Part shown: positions 23,561 to 34,561 of the stretch, piece by piece
Numbering within the stretch: position 1 is the first letter of the stretch
Layout: each line of letters begins with the position of its first letter
Assembly (NCBI RefSeq): GCF_033115175.1
Contig: NC_084827.1
Coordinates: 151,521,701 to 151,585,700, forward strand
Source: Lepus europaeus
Lineage: Eukaryota > Chordata > Mammalia > Lagomorpha > Leporidae
Reading direction: 5' to 3'
DNA: 64,000 nucleotides
The notes under the pieces: model-generated
What the model was told of the DNA's origin: nothing
The model's database searches: none
The model's input: only the letters and a program-made list of their open reading frames with translations
Position numbers and translations under genes: made by a program

Positions 23561-23612
23561 AGCAAACACATACTGGACTGACACTGAAATAACTAATGAG
23601 AACTTGTGACCG

Positions 23613-23870
23613 AGGGCAGGCATTTGATGCAGTGGTTTAAAACACATTGGGTTTGCCCACGTCTTGCTTCAGAGGGCCTGGAGTTAAGTCCCAGCTCCAT
23701 GGCCAACTCCAGCTTCCTGCTGTTGTGCACCCTGGAAGGCAGCAGGTGATGGCTCCAGTAGTTGGGTCCCTGTTACCCACATGGGAGACCCACTTCAGTC
23801 TAACCCAGTCCTGACTCTTGCAGGCACTTGGAAGTAACTGGTAGGTAGGTGATAGCCTTTTGCTATTCAG
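23613..23870 (+). mobile_element. C-SINE, old and strongly diverged
   Basis: GGCAGGCATTTGATGCAGTG, TTAAGTCCCAGCTCCATGGC, CAGCTTCCTGCTGTTGTGCA and CCCACATGGGAGACCCACTT show the C-SINE order. Tail lost. Confidence 0.75.
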
Positions 23871-24269
23871 GAAGGGGATGCTGCTTAGAACATGGTTTGA
23901 ACCACTATGTCCTGTATGTGGTTTTAGGTAGTAACATGTCTTGTTAGGGCATGAGTCTGCTGTGTTCTGTTTTCCAGCGTTACCAAGACAACATTCATAA
24001 CTGAACCACATCTAACCCAGAGAACAGAAGAGTTTTATCAAGATGCATGTGAACTTCTGCATTAAGCTTGGCAGAAGTGCTGACCATTTAATGCTTTTCA
24101 CTCACATATCAAAAGAAATGTCATAATTCTTAATAAGAAATACGTTCTCTGGCACTTCTGGAACTTAGCCTATAATAAATTGTAGTTTACTTTATCACAA
24201 TAAAGCACCAGTTTTTAAGCCCTAAGACATTGAGTATGGACATTTGCTTTGCTTTCTTTTAATAGTCAT
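23871..24269. other. Intergenic sequence, no gene seen
   Basis: No repeat or coding signal recognised. Confidence 0.5.
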
Positions 24270-24578
24270 GGCGGGGGGGAGGGGGTGGCAACACTATGGC
24301 ACAGTGAGTTAAGACCACATGCAGGACTGGCATCCCATATGGATGTCAGTTCAAGTCCTGGCTGCTCCACTTCTGATCCATCTCCCTGCTGATGGCCTGG
24401 GGAATCAGTGGAAGATGGCCCAAGTGCTTGGGCTCCTGAACTCATGTGGGAGACCTGGAAGAAGCTCCTGGTGCCTGCCTTTGTATTGACCCAGCTCCAG
24501 CCATTGAGATAACTGAGGGTGAAGCAGTGGATGGAAGACCTCTCTGCCTCTCAAATAAATAGATCTTTAAAAAGAAAA
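24270..24578 (+). mobile_element. C-SINE, type 1, with G-rich 5' end
   Basis: A G-rich stretch (24270-24287) replaces the usual head, followed by CACAGTGAGTTAAGACCA and a normal body. TSD AATAGTCAT at 24261-24269 and 24579-24587. Confidence 0.92.
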
Positions 24579-24587
24579 AATAGTCAT

Positions 24588-25093
24588 CAGGTAGCACAGA
24601 CCTAAAGCCTGAAGGGAAAGGCACAATGACCTAATGAACCAGTTAAAAAGGCAGGAGAATCCCTATCGTTTGAATTATTACTACCAATATTTGAGATATT
24701 TGACTGTTGAAATAAGTATTAGAGTAGTAAAAAAAAAAGAGAATGTGAACATGAATGCAAAAAGTAAGCTTGTTATCCTTGTAAAGTTAAATGCCACCTC
24801 CTTCTCAGGGTTACTAATGCTGTTTTCTCACAGCTTTTTGGAAAATGTTACTGTTTTCTTTGGGTTCTTTCCAGGTGCTTTATTGAGGGGGTAAGAGGGA
24901 GGAAGAGAAAGCTGTAAACAACTTAATTATGGAAGGATGGGGAGCACTAACCTCAATATGCTTAGGTTTCTTCTACAGGATTTCTTGTGAATGTAACTGT
25001 GGATGAGGAAGGATGTCAGGAAACCATAACGCTGCTCACTGGCTGATAGTTCTAGCACAATAACTCTCACATGTTTTTATCCAATAGTTTTGT
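24588..25093. other. Intergenic sequence, no gene seen
   Basis: AT-rich. The 86-codon frame at 24634-24894 has no recognisable domain and no promoter or CpG context. Confidence 0.5.
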
Positions 25094-25402
25094 CTTTTTA
25101 AAAATTTTTTTTTCTTTTAAGATTTTATTTATTTATTTGAGAGGTAGAGCTACAGACACAGAGAGAGGTCTTCCATCTGCTGGTTCACTCTCCAAATAGC
25201 TACAAGCTGGGCCAATCCGAAGCCAGGAACCAGGAGCTTCTTCCGGGTCTCCCATGCAGGAGCAGGGGCTCAAGCCCTTGGGCCATTCTCTACTGCTTTC
25301 CCAGGCCATAACAGAGAGCTGAATCAGAAGAGGAGCAGCTGGGACATGAACTGGTGCCCATAGGGGATGCAAGCACCACAGGTGGAGGCTTAGCCCACTA
25401 TG
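25094..25402 (-). mobile_element. C-SINE, type 1, antisense
   Basis: Reads TTTAAGATTTTATTTATTTA to GGAGGCTTAGCCCACTATGC. The extreme head is missing. TTTGTCTTT at both ends suggests its TSD. The type 2 copy then inserted into the right flank. Confidence 0.9.
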
Positions 25403-25412
25403 CTTTGTCTTT

Positions 25413-25749
25413 TTTTTTTTTTTTTTTTTTTGACAGGCAGAGTGGACAGTGAGAGAGAGACAGAGAGAAAGGTCTTCCTTTACTATTGGTTCACCCTCCA
25501 ATGGCCGCCGCGCTGCGGCCAGCGCACCGCACTGAACCAAAGGCAGGAGTCAGGGGCTAATCCTGGTCTCCCATGGGGTACAGGGCCCAAGGGCTTGGGC
25601 CATCCTCCACTGCACTCCCGGGCCACAGCAGAGAGCTGGCCTGGAAGAGGGGCAACCGGGACAGAATCCGGCGCCCCAACCGGGACTAGAACCCGGTGTG
25701 CAGGCGCCACAAGGCAGAGGATTAGCCTAGTGAGCCGCGGCGCCGGCCG
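25413..25749 (-). mobile_element. C-SINE, type 2, antisense, perfect TSD
   Basis: Poly-T, TGACAGGCAGAGTGGACAGT, ending GAGCCGCGGCGCCGGCC. The 13-bp TSD ATGCTTTGTCTTT at 25400-25412 and 25750-25762 includes the edge of the previous SINE, so this is the later insertion. Confidence 0.96.
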
Positions 25750-25762
25750 ATGCTTTGTCTTT

Positions 25763-26048
25763 ATATGCTTACTCAGTGTTCCTAAAACAATTGTAACAAA
25801 AGATCAATTTTAAAACATTTTTAATCTATTGGAGACCAATGCTTTATAAAATACAGTAAATATGAATAACCAAAAAATTTTACAAAGCAAACAATAAAAT
25901 AAAATATAGCCCTAGAAATTCATATTATTTTTAAGACATAACATATCAGCAAATTACTATTAAAGTTTGTAAATTCTTACTCCCAATTTCTGTACTTACC
26001 TCATTGCAGACCAGTAACAAACTTCCTAACTACAACTCCAGAATCATG
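25763..26048. other. Short AT-rich spacer
   Basis: No repeat or coding signal recognised. Confidence 0.5.
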
Positions 26049-26330
26049 GCCGGGCCCAACACTATGGCTTAGCGGTTTAAGCCCCTGCCAACAGTGCCAG
26101 ACTCCCCTATGGATGCCAGCTGTTCCACTTCCAATCCAGCTCCCTGCTAATGCACCTGGAAAAGTAGCAGAGGATGGTTCAAGTCCTTGGGCCCCTATAC
26201 CCACATGGGAGACCGGAAAAAGCTCCTGGATCCTGATTTTGGCCAGGCCCAGCCTGGGGAGTGAAGATCTCTCTCTCTCTCTCCTCTTTAACTCTGCCTT
26301 TCAAATAAATAAAAAATAAAAATCTTAAAA
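26049..26330 (+). mobile_element. C-SINE, type 1, shortened
   Basis: GGCCGGGCCCAACACTATGG, GCCAGACTCCCCTATGGATG, a (TC)n block at 26269-26283 and the tail CAAATAAATAAAAAATAAAA. Part of the region before the CT block is deleted. Confidence 0.9.
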
Positions 26331-27493
26331 AGTCATGTAATGAGGACTTCCAAAAAAATTTTAAAATTATGGCCCATTTCACATACATAGAATACATACA
26401 AACGTAGAACACATGCACATTGCAGAAACACACACACAGAAACCCATCAGGCAAAGAAAAGCTAAGTTTCTATAAATTTTAAAAATGTCTTATATTTGTA
26501 CTAAATTCTAGTTTTTTTCAAACTTCTTCATACCAAAAAAGCTGATGAAAATACAACAGCTTCCCACCCTACCTGTCCGTTTTCTAGTGCCTCTCCAGAG
26601 ATGCAGGCATCGCACAAACCTGTCCATTCCCTACCCCCACCCCCTGCAACATGACCTTCCTCCTGGAGCTCTCAATCCCAATTTGTTCCTGAACCCATTG
26701 CACACATGGTGTTGTAGGTACTCATTTGCACCCTCCTATGCAAGGGTTTCCTTTGAGATAGACTGTATTATTGTCCAAAATAGTTACTGTTCTTTCACTG
26801 GAGTGGACTCACCAAACTGCAGATACCAGAGTTGACCATGACTTGTGTTGTCCCACCCTGTAGAAGGATTTTACATCTCTGCCCTCTGGAACTCAGAAGA
26901 GATCAAGTGATTTGCTTTGGCGAGTGATGTGTCAATTCCAGGCAGAAGGTCAACAGACAGATACACCATCTTTACCATCTTTCTCCCTTTTTCTCTGCCA
27001 CAAGACAAGCAATGTCCCAGATAGAGAAGGTGGCAAGGAGTAGAGCTACAGCGTACCCATGGTGGACATGTTGGGTAAGAAATAAACCTTTATTGCAAAT
27101 CATGGAGAGTTTGGCGTGGTTAGTTACTGCATCACAGCCTAAGCTGATAGATATACCCTGTTTCCTGGATATTGTTTCTAGTTTCATTCCTTCATCTAGG
27201 TAATGCATATATCCTGGCAGTTCCCTAAGAAAGTGTTCATGATAGTCAAAGGCCTAATTGTCAAAAAATAACAGAATACTGAATTTGAAATTATGTACCC
27301 TTAGAATTAGAAAGCATTCATATATTGCCTTCTAGCTCCCAGTGATGCTGCTGGCAAGCCCAGAGCCATTCTCATTCCAGTCCTTTGTATGTGATCCTTA
27401 ATCTCCCTGCAGGATGACTGGTCCTTTTGTTGTAACTGGAACTTCATGGTCATGTGCCTTGAGAAGGGTCTTTTTCAAGAGATGTGAACACCT
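26331..27493. other. Intergenic; possible LTR-like remnant at about 26850-27210
   Basis: TTGCTTTGGCGAGTGATGTG, GGTAAGAAATAAACCTTTAT and the following bases recall the 3' part of an old LTR, with an AATAAA signal at 27080-27085. The family is not resolved. No gene is supported. Confidence 0.35.
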
Positions 27494-27798
27494 TGAGTCA
27501 GCATTGTAGCATAATGCGTAAAGCCGCCACCTGCAATGTTGGCACCCCATATGTGCTGGTATGAGACCAGGCTGCTCCACTTCTGATCCAGCTCCCTGCT
27601 AATGTGCCTGGGAAAGCAGCAGAGGATGGCCCAAATGCTTGGGCCCTTGCACCCACAAAGAAAACCCAGAAGAAACTCCTCACTTCTGGCTTCGATCAGG
27701 CCCAGCCCTTGCTGTTGTGGCCATTTGGAGAGTGACAGGAGATAGAAAATTTATCTCTTTCTAACTCTTTCAAATAAATAAATCTTTAAAAAAAAATA
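27494..27798 (+). mobile_element. C-SINE, type 1, diverged head
   Basis: TCAGCATTGTAGCATAATGC, GTTGGCACCCCATATGTGCT, CAGCTCCCTGCTAATGTGCC and the tail CAAATAAATAAATCTTTAAA. Confidence 0.9.
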
Positions 27799-28883
27799 AT
27801 TTAGCTGTAATAAAATTCTACATCATAGTTTGAAGAGTCAACAGACTTCTCAGAGTATTTACCATCAAAAGTGATAGGAATCATGAATTCTTTGAGCTGA
27901 TTCTTTGGTATCAACTGTCACATCTCCAAATAGCATGCTTTAATTGTGGCAACTTGGTATTTCTGCTTTAGGCATTGTTCATTGGCCTTTCATTATGGAA
28001 ATGAGGGTTTGTGCTCTTCCTCCTCTGCAGGCCCACCACATACACACACTTCTCACTGTCATTATTTCAGTTACATTAATAATCAGTATTTACACAGTTA
28101 GAACCTTACATTTTAATCAGATTCCAGCCACAGAATAAAGTAGGATTACTTCCTTCTAACTTTTTGTCTTCCCTGGATAGAATAGCTGTGCTATCTTATC
28201 CATCTGCTTAGTTTTCTAAGCACAAACCACTAATGCAAAACTCTCCACCACTTATTCAAATCTCATCTCAACAGATTCATACACATCAGAGTTTCTGTTT
28301 GGCTGGTTAACTGGTTGGACAGTCTGTTGGTTTCTTTCATGCTGAACAATTTCCTTAAGTGTATGCAAATCCCTGATGTCCAGTCATATTTAAGAATGAG
28401 GCAGTATCATGATAGAAGGCAGCTCTGTGTACATGAGCAGGACTTGACAAGAAGGTTCCTCTGAGGGTATCTGCAGTGAGCAGAAGCCTGCATCAGAGTG
28501 CCCCCATAGGGAGGGCCTTCCTCTGCATTTCTCAAGTTAGGAGGAGAGAAGATATTTTTAGTTAGTAGCTCATGGGCTAGACTTACGAACATTAAGTATG
28601 GAGCTAAATGTCCTACAGGCCCTTTCTGTTTCTCTTTTCCTGGGCTCTGCAAATGCAACTGAGCAGGTGTGGCCCCTAGTTCCTTCTGCAGCCAGTGAGG
28701 CTGCAGCTTCCTCCTCTCTGCCAAGTCGGTTACCTTCCCTCTTTCTGCTTCCCATCTTCCAACAAGTGCTGAATTCTCTCAACCTACTGTCTCCTTTACT
28801 ATTCTGTCTGTGGAGAATTACACTGGTTTCTTTTCTTTTTTTTAAGTTTAGTTATGTGTGTTATGTGCGTTTAGTTAAGTGTG
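27799..28883. other. Intergenic sequence, no gene seen
   Basis: Overlapping short frames at 28407-28906 on both strands show no domain. No repeat recognised. Confidence 0.5.
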
Positions 28884-29223
28884 TTTATTTATTTATTTAT
28901 TTTTAAGATTTTATTTATTTGAGAGGTTGAGTTACAGACAGTGAGAGGGAGAGACAGAGACAGAGAGAAAAGCCTTCCATCCCCTGGTTCACTTCCCAAA
29001 TGGCTGCAATGACAGGAGCTGGGGCGATCTGGAACCAAGAGCTACTTCTGGGTCTCCCACAATAGTGCAGGGGCCCAAAGACTTGGGCCATCTTCTACTG
29101 CTTTCCCAGGCCATAGCAGAGAGCTGGATCAGAAGTGGAACAGCCGGGTCTCGAACCAGAACCCATGTGGGATGCCAGCACCCCAGGCGGAGGATTAACC
29201 TACTACACCACAGCACCAGCCCC
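28884..29223 (-). mobile_element. C-SINE, type 1, antisense
   Basis: (TTTA)n tail, GATTTTATTTATTTGAGAGG to TACACCACAGCACCAGCCCC. It sits at the edge of the old repeat that follows. Confidence 0.93.
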
Positions 29224-29695
29224 GTATTGGTTTCTTATTGTCACTATAACAATACCACAAACCTAAAGGCTTTAAACAACATAACTGATTATCTTGTAGT
29301 TCTGAGGGCCAGAATCCAAAAGCCATCCCAGTGGGCAAAAATTAACATGTTGGCAGTGCTGCATTTTTTCTGGAAACTTCAGGAGAGAATCTAGTGCTTT
29401 GCCTTTTATTCCTCCCAGAGGCTGTTGACATCCTTGGTTCATGGCTGCATCTGCCATCTTCAAAGCCATAGCTAAACAAATTCCAATTTCTCTCTCCCTC
29501 TGTCTCCCGTTTCCCCTTTCCTTAGCAATTTGTGACTGTATTGGACCTACCCAAATAATCCAGGATAATCTCCCCATCTGAAACTCTGTAACTTAATTAT
29601 ATTTGCCAAGTCTCTTTTGCCAATGAACATATTCATGGGTTCTAAGAATCACAATATGGACATCTTTCTTGGGGTATTGTTCTGCCTAATGTAAG
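29224..29695 (-). mobile_element. Ancient MLT/MER-type repeat, antisense
   Basis: TATTGGTTTCTTATTGTCAC, CACAAACCTAAAGGCTTTAA, CCATCTTCAAAGCCATAGC, AATAATCCAGGATAATCTCC, AGTCTCTTTTGCCAATGAAC and TGTTCTGCCTAATG match a common eutherian repeat in order. I recall the sequence but not a secure family name. Confidence 0.6.
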
Positions 29696-30457
29696 TGTTT
29701 ATATAAGGGCCAGGAAAGTGCAGACCAAAAAGCATAAAGTGAATGACCTTATTGATCAGGAGCCCAAATGGTATATGTCCTGGTTTTCTAATCTCTGAGA
29801 ATCTTCTCAGATGTTTCTGATATAGATATGATATTAGCATAGAAATAATAGAGATAACCAAATGTCACTAATGCCCTCAATCCATACACTAGATTAGGAC
29901 AGGCCCCAGGAATGTTATCACTGTTTGCAAAAGGAGCTGGCAGAATAAAAACAGGAAGGGAATAAAGGAAAATACTGGGGGGGGGGGGGGGACAAAAGTT
30001 TTTGAAGGAGGTATGTATGATAAGATTCTAAAATATATATTTGTTACTTAGTGATATGAGCCCTATTAGTAGACAAAGATCAGAGATGGGAACAGGAAGA
30101 ATATCATGCATTTTTTTAAAAGAAAGCTAAAGTTAAAATTTCAGGTTCTAAATTCATATCTCAATTCTTAAAATTACAGTCTAATCACATACAGGTCAAT
30201 TAGGTATCGTGAATATATGAGGGAACTGAAACCCAGAGAAGTTATCTCAATTTAAATTAGCTATATATGTGAAAGACCTTAGCAAAACACCTGTCACATG
30301 GCAGTTGGATGGTGTTGACACTGTTGCAGAAAGAGGTACTAACTGCTAAGTACCATTATGGCATTGGCAATCATACCTCAACATGAAAATTCAACAGCTG
30401 GAAGGCAGACAAAAAGAAAAAGAAATATTTTCCATTTCTATAAAAAGATGGAATAGT
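29696..30457. other. Intergenic sequence with a poly-G run
   Basis: Contains a 15-G run at 29977-29991. No gene or clear element otherwise. Confidence 0.5.
29977..29991 (+). repeat. (G)15 homopolymer
   Basis: Fifteen consecutive G residues, which can also be an assembly-error hotspot. Confidence 0.9.
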
Positions 30458-30625
30458 GGGGCCAGTGTTGGGGTGTACCAGGTTAAACTGTCACATGTAA
30501 TATCACCATCCCGTATAGGTGCTGGTTCGAATCTCAGCTGCTCCACTTCCAATCCAGCTCCCTGCTAATATGGCTAGGAAAGCAGAGGAAGATGGCCCAA
30601 GCACTTATACCCCTGCATCCATGTG
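30458..30625 (+). mobile_element. C-SINE, 5' half only
   Basis: Head GGGGCCAGTGTTGGGGTGTA. It keeps a good B-box-like GGTTCGAATC (30524-30533) of the tRNA-type promoter. It breaks off after ACCCCTGCATCCATGTGG, near antisense L1 sequence. Confidence 0.88.
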
Positions 30626-30644
30626 GTTCTCCATGTAAGAACAC

Positions 30645-30895
30645 TTTTTGCATGAGTGTCTTGGCTTTCCATGCCTGAAATGCTCTCATGGGCTTTTCAG
30701 CCAAACCAGAATGCCTTAAGGGCTGATTCTGAGGTCAGACTGCTATTTAAAGTGATTGTCATTCTATGAGTCTGCTGTGTGGATTGTTTCCCATTTTAGA
30801 GCATTCACCCCTTTTTAATTCTATTCTTATTACCAGACACTTAATCTTATCCACATGATCATTTTAACACTTAAGATGGTATTTTTACCACCCAG
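30645..30895 (-). mobile_element. L1 3'UTR fragment, antisense
   Basis: GTGTCTTGGCTTTCCATGCC, GGGCTTTTCAGCC, AATGCCTTAAGGGCTGATTC and TTCTATGAGTCTGCTGTGT are the reverse complement of about 21780-21995 in the L1 in this same window, with divergence. Confidence 0.85.
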
Positions 30896-30917
30896 CTTAA
30901 AAAAAAAAAAAAAGATT

Positions 30918-31258
30918 GGCCGGCGCCGTGGCTCAACAGGCTAATCCTCCACCTTGTGGCGCCAGCACACCGGGTTCTAGCCCTGGTTAGGGTGCCGGAT
31001 TCTATCCCGGTTGCCCTTCTTCCAGACCAGCTCTCTGCTGTAGCCCGGGAAGGCAGTGGAGGATGGCCCAAGTCCTTGGGACCTGCACCCGCATGGGAGA
31101 CCAGGAGAAGCACCTGGCTCCTGGCTTCAGATCAGTGTGATGCGCCGGCCGCAGCGGCCATTGGAGGGTGAACCAACGGCAAAAAGGAAGACCTTTCTCT
31201 CTGTCTCTCTCTCTCACTATCCACTCTGCCTGTCAAAAAAAAAAAAAAAAAAAAAAAA
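30918..31258 (+). mobile_element. C-SINE, type 2, full length
   Basis: Head GGCCGGCGCCGTGGCTCAAC, end CACTATCCACTCTGCCTGTC plus an A run of more than 20. An A-rich sequence flanks both ends, so the TSD is hard to delimit (AAAAAGAT). Confidence 0.96.
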
Positions 31259-31304
31259 GATGGACTATCTTGGCCACAAGAAAATTCACCATAATATATG
31301 ATTT

Positions 31305-31613
31305 TTTAAGATTCCTTTAAAGATTTACTTATTGATTTGAAAGGCAGAGAGAGAGAGAGGTTTTCCGTTCACTCCCCAAATAGGCCCAGCAACGGAAGCT
31401 GTGCTAGTCCCCAGCCAGGAGCCTGGAGTTTCTTCCAGGTCTCCCATGTGGGTGTAGGGCCCAAGGACTTGGGCCATCATCCGCTGCCTTCCCAGGTGCA
31501 TTAGTGGAGAGCTGGATCAGAAGTGGAGCAGTCAGGACTTGAACCGGCACCCATATGGAATGCCAGCACTGCAGGCGGAGGTTTTATCCACTACACCACA
31601 CAGCACAGGCCCC
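31305..31613 (-). mobile_element. C-SINE, type 1, antisense
   Basis: TTTAAAGATTTACTTATTGA to CACACAGCACAGGCCCC. Imperfect TSD AATATATGATTTT / AATGTATGGTTTT. Confidence 0.92.
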
Positions 31614-31738
31614 AATGTATGGTTTTGATCACATATATTTTACAAAAATACCTCTTTCATTCATCAAAAAAAAAAAAAAATCTATTCAACCTCTTCAACA
31701 TGCCAAACACCATGTTAAGCATTAAGAATACAGCAATG

Positions 31739-32081
31739 GGACTGTCACTGTGGCATAGCAAGTTAAGCTGCAGCCTGCAGTGCCAGCATCCCTTATGGGT
31801 GTCAGTTTGAGTACTGCCTGTTCCACTTTCAATCTAGCTCCATGCTAATGTGCCTGGGAAACAGCAGAAAATGGCCCAAGTGCTTGAGCCCATGCAACTA
31901 CACTGGAGACCTGGAAGAAGCTCCTGGCTCCTGGCTTCCATTTGGCACAACTCTCACCATCGTGGCCACTTGGGAATTGAACCAGCAGATGGAAGATTTC
32001 TCTCACTCCCTGCCTCTGCCTCTCCCTCTCTGTAACTCTGCCTTTCAAATAAATAAATAAATAAATCTTAAAAAAAAATAA
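31739..32081 (+). mobile_element. C-SINE, type 1, perfect TSD
   Basis: Head GACTGTCACTGTGGCATAGC, tail (AAAT)n then A run. The 15-bp TSD AAGAATACAGCAATG is at 31724-31738 and 32082-32096. Confidence 0.96.
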
Positions 32082-32096
32082 AAGAATACAGCAATG

Positions 32097-32584
32097 AATA
32101 AGACAGACACAATCTCTGATCACACAGAGGTTAGAGTTAGTAGAGAAGCAGATAAATAATGAAAAGTGTGACAGGTGCTTTGATGGAAATAGAAACAGAG
32201 TTTAGGCACCTCGTTCAGACCAGGGTGTTGATTTGGGAGGAGAGGGCAGAGGGAGTTAGGGAGGGGTCTCAGAGTTAATGATACACCCTCCAGAGAACAG
32301 CTAAAAAGCAGGAGCTTGTGAAGCAAAGACGGAGGGGAGGTGTTTGGCAACACATTTCAAGGAGGCCACTTCTTTGCCTGGGAAAAGTGACAAGGTATCT
32401 TGGAAGCCAGAGAGCCTGATTCCTGTGTCACACATGAAAATAGCAACAGGGCTGACACCAGGAGAATGTTCTTGGGTTACTATGGTGCTTCAGAATGACA
32501 GAATTATATTGGTGGAGTCATAATTGCTTTCTTTTTCAAGCAAAGCCCCTTCCCCCTTTCATTCTGCAAGCAGGCAATGGAACA
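32097..32584. other. Intergenic; old repeat-like sequence
   Basis: GTGACAGGTGCTTTGATGGA and neighbouring purine-rich sequence resemble the unresolved old family also seen at 15.5-16.4 and 33.3-34.5 kb. No gene seen. Confidence 0.4.
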
Positions 32585-32830
32585 CAGAATGCTAAGAATG
32601 CAGCCTCCAGGGTCAGACTCCCTGGGTTCACATTCTGTCTCTGCCACTTGCTAGCTCTAAGACCTCAGAAACATTTCCTCTCTGGCTTCAGGTTAATCAT
32701 CTGTAGAATGTTCCTAATATTAATATTCTACTCACTGGGTTGTTAGGAGGATTAAATTAGTTAATACATCAGAAAGTACTTAGCATAAGGTAAGCACTCA
32801 ATAAATACTTGCTGGCATTACTGGTTTTCA
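32585..32830 (+). mobile_element. MIR SINE, sense
   Basis: GTCAGACTCCCTGGGTTCAC, CTCTGCCACTTGCTAGCTCT, AATCATCTGTAGAATG, GGGTTGTTAGGAGGATTAAA and AAGCACTCAATAAATACTTG follow the MIR consensus from tRNA-like head to core end. Confidence 0.85.
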
Positions 32831-33080
32831 TTGCCAACAAATGATCTTTTTTGCGCTAAGAGTTAGGTCATTTGACTGCTTCCACAATGACACAGGGCAG
32901 GTGAAGGAGGCAGCAGCACTAGTACCTTATCATTTGGTCCTCAAATAATAAATAAAAGATACAAGAATCTTGCTATCAGTTCTTCCTCAGTTCTGACGTT
33001 GGGACCTGGGAAGTCCACAAAGCTTCAAAGAGGTGTTCGTCTCTTTCAAGTTAAGTGGTGTTGAGACAGAAGTGGCAGGT

Positions 33081-33164
33081 GGAGGTGGGTGTAGGGCTAA
33101 TAGCTTTCATCAAGGTAGTAAAGAAGGGCCTCACAGAAATGGGGACATCAGGGCAAAGGCCTGA
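33081..33164 (+). repeat. Local 84-bp direct repeat, copy A
   Basis: Pairs with 33530-33613: same length, about 6 mismatches, no gaps. Shared core GTAGGGCTAATAGCTTTCAT. Confidence 0.95.
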
Positions 33165-33808
33165 TGTAGAAATCAGGTCCACAAGAAGGCACCCGGGTGG
33201 AGCCACCATAACTCAGGCCACAACAGAGAAACACACTATTAATAGATGCATCCAGAGGTGATCAGGCTGAGGGACAGCTGTGCATGCTAACCAAGTGCCC
33301 AGAAGATTAATAGTAAATCCAGGGTTCCAACTGAATTCATTCAACAAGTATTTGAGTGTCAACTACATAGCAGGCACTCTTCTAGGATGCAGCGGTGGAG
33401 GAAAAGAGAGACAGACAGAAGTCCCTGCCCTCAAGGGAGCATCAGATAAATGAGCTGAAACACAGCATACTAGAAAGTGACAGGTGCTATGGAAAAAAAG
33501 AAAGTAATATAGGGAGAGCAGATGATCGGGGAGGTAGGTGTAGGGCTAATAGCTTTCATCAAGGTAATAAAGGAGGACCTCACAGAAATAGGGGCATCAG
33601 GGCAAAGGCCTGAGAAGGTGGGGAACACATGAGAATGTCTGAGAGGGGCACGGGGAGCAGAGTGCCAATGAGTGCCATGTCCTTAGGAGAGAATGTGCCC
33701 AAGGGTTTGAGAAACAGCAAGGGCACCAATAAGACTGAACAGAGAATGGTAAAGGAATAACAACAGGAAGCGAGATCAGCAGCACTGAGATCCTATAGGA
33801 CTAGTTGT
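33165..33808. other. Old repeat-like sequence with a local duplication
   Basis: TTCAACAAGTATTTGAGTGT, GGCACTCTTCTAGGATGCAG and TCCCTGCCCTCAAGGGAGCA mark the unresolved ancient family. It carries copy B of the local duplication and is interrupted at 33809 by a type 2 SINE. It resumes at 34163-34561 (GGATCACTCTGGCTGTTGTG). Confidence 0.5.
33530..33613 (+). repeat. Local 84-bp direct repeat, copy B
   Basis: Gap-free match of about 93% to 33081-33164, 449 bases upstream. Confidence 0.95.
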
Positions 33809-33854
33809 TTTTTTTTGTTTGTTTTTTTTTTGACAGGCAGAGTGGATAGTGAGT

Positions 33855-33886
<32 letters not shown>

Positions 33887-34162
33887 CTTTCTTCCTTTTT
33901 GCCGTTGGTTCACCCTTCAATGGCCGCTGCGGCCGGCGCATCGCGCTGATCCGAAGCCAGGAGCCAGGTGCTTCTCCTGGTCTCCCATGTGGGTGCAGGG
34001 CCCAAGCACTTGGGCCATCCTCCAGTGCACTCCCGGGCCACAGCAGAGAGCTGGCCTGGAAGAAGGGCAACTGGGACAGAATCCGGTGCCCCGATTGGGA
34101 CTAGAACCCCGTGTGCTGGCGCCGCAAGGCGGAGGATTAGCCTGTTAAGCCACGGCGCCAGC
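33809..34162 (-). mobile_element. C-SINE, type 2, antisense, long TSD
   Basis: T-rich tail with G interruptions, TGACAGGCAGAGTGGATAGT, an expanded (GA)n at 33863-33884, ending AGCCACGGCGCCAGC. The 18-bp TSD (TCCTATAGGACTAGTTGT / TCCTGTAGGACTAGTTGT, one mismatch) is at 33791-33808 and 34163-34180. Confidence 0.96.
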
Positions 34163-34561
34163 TCCTGTAGGACTAGTTGTAAGAATCCTGCCTTTTCTTC
34201 TGAATAAGATGGGAGCTACTGGAAAGTTGTAAATGGAGCTTTGGTACTCTGTGCTTTATGTTTTAGAAGGATCACTCTGGCTGTTGTGTAGGGAACATAA
34301 GTGTATGGGTAGCTGATACACAATCGTAGTCAAAGGCCACAGCGGTCTGGACCAAAGTGCTATCCGTAGAGCTAGGGCGCATGGCTGTGGATTTAAAGAG
34401 AGAGTAATGGGATCTGCTGACAGACTGGATATGGGGTGTGAAGGAGGTGCTGAGTTACACTCAGCAATCAAGTGATGGAGCTGCCATTAACTGAGATATT
34501 GAAGGCTGTTTGTCAAGGATGTTTTTTGAGGGAAAGGTGGATCAGGAGTTTAGTTGAGATA

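Noticed and set aside
30458..30540. tRNA-like head with A-box and B-box elements as a tRNA gene
   Set aside because: It is the tRNA-derived promoter of a C-SINE and cannot be folded into a normal cloverleaf with a functional anticodon arm as far as I can see.
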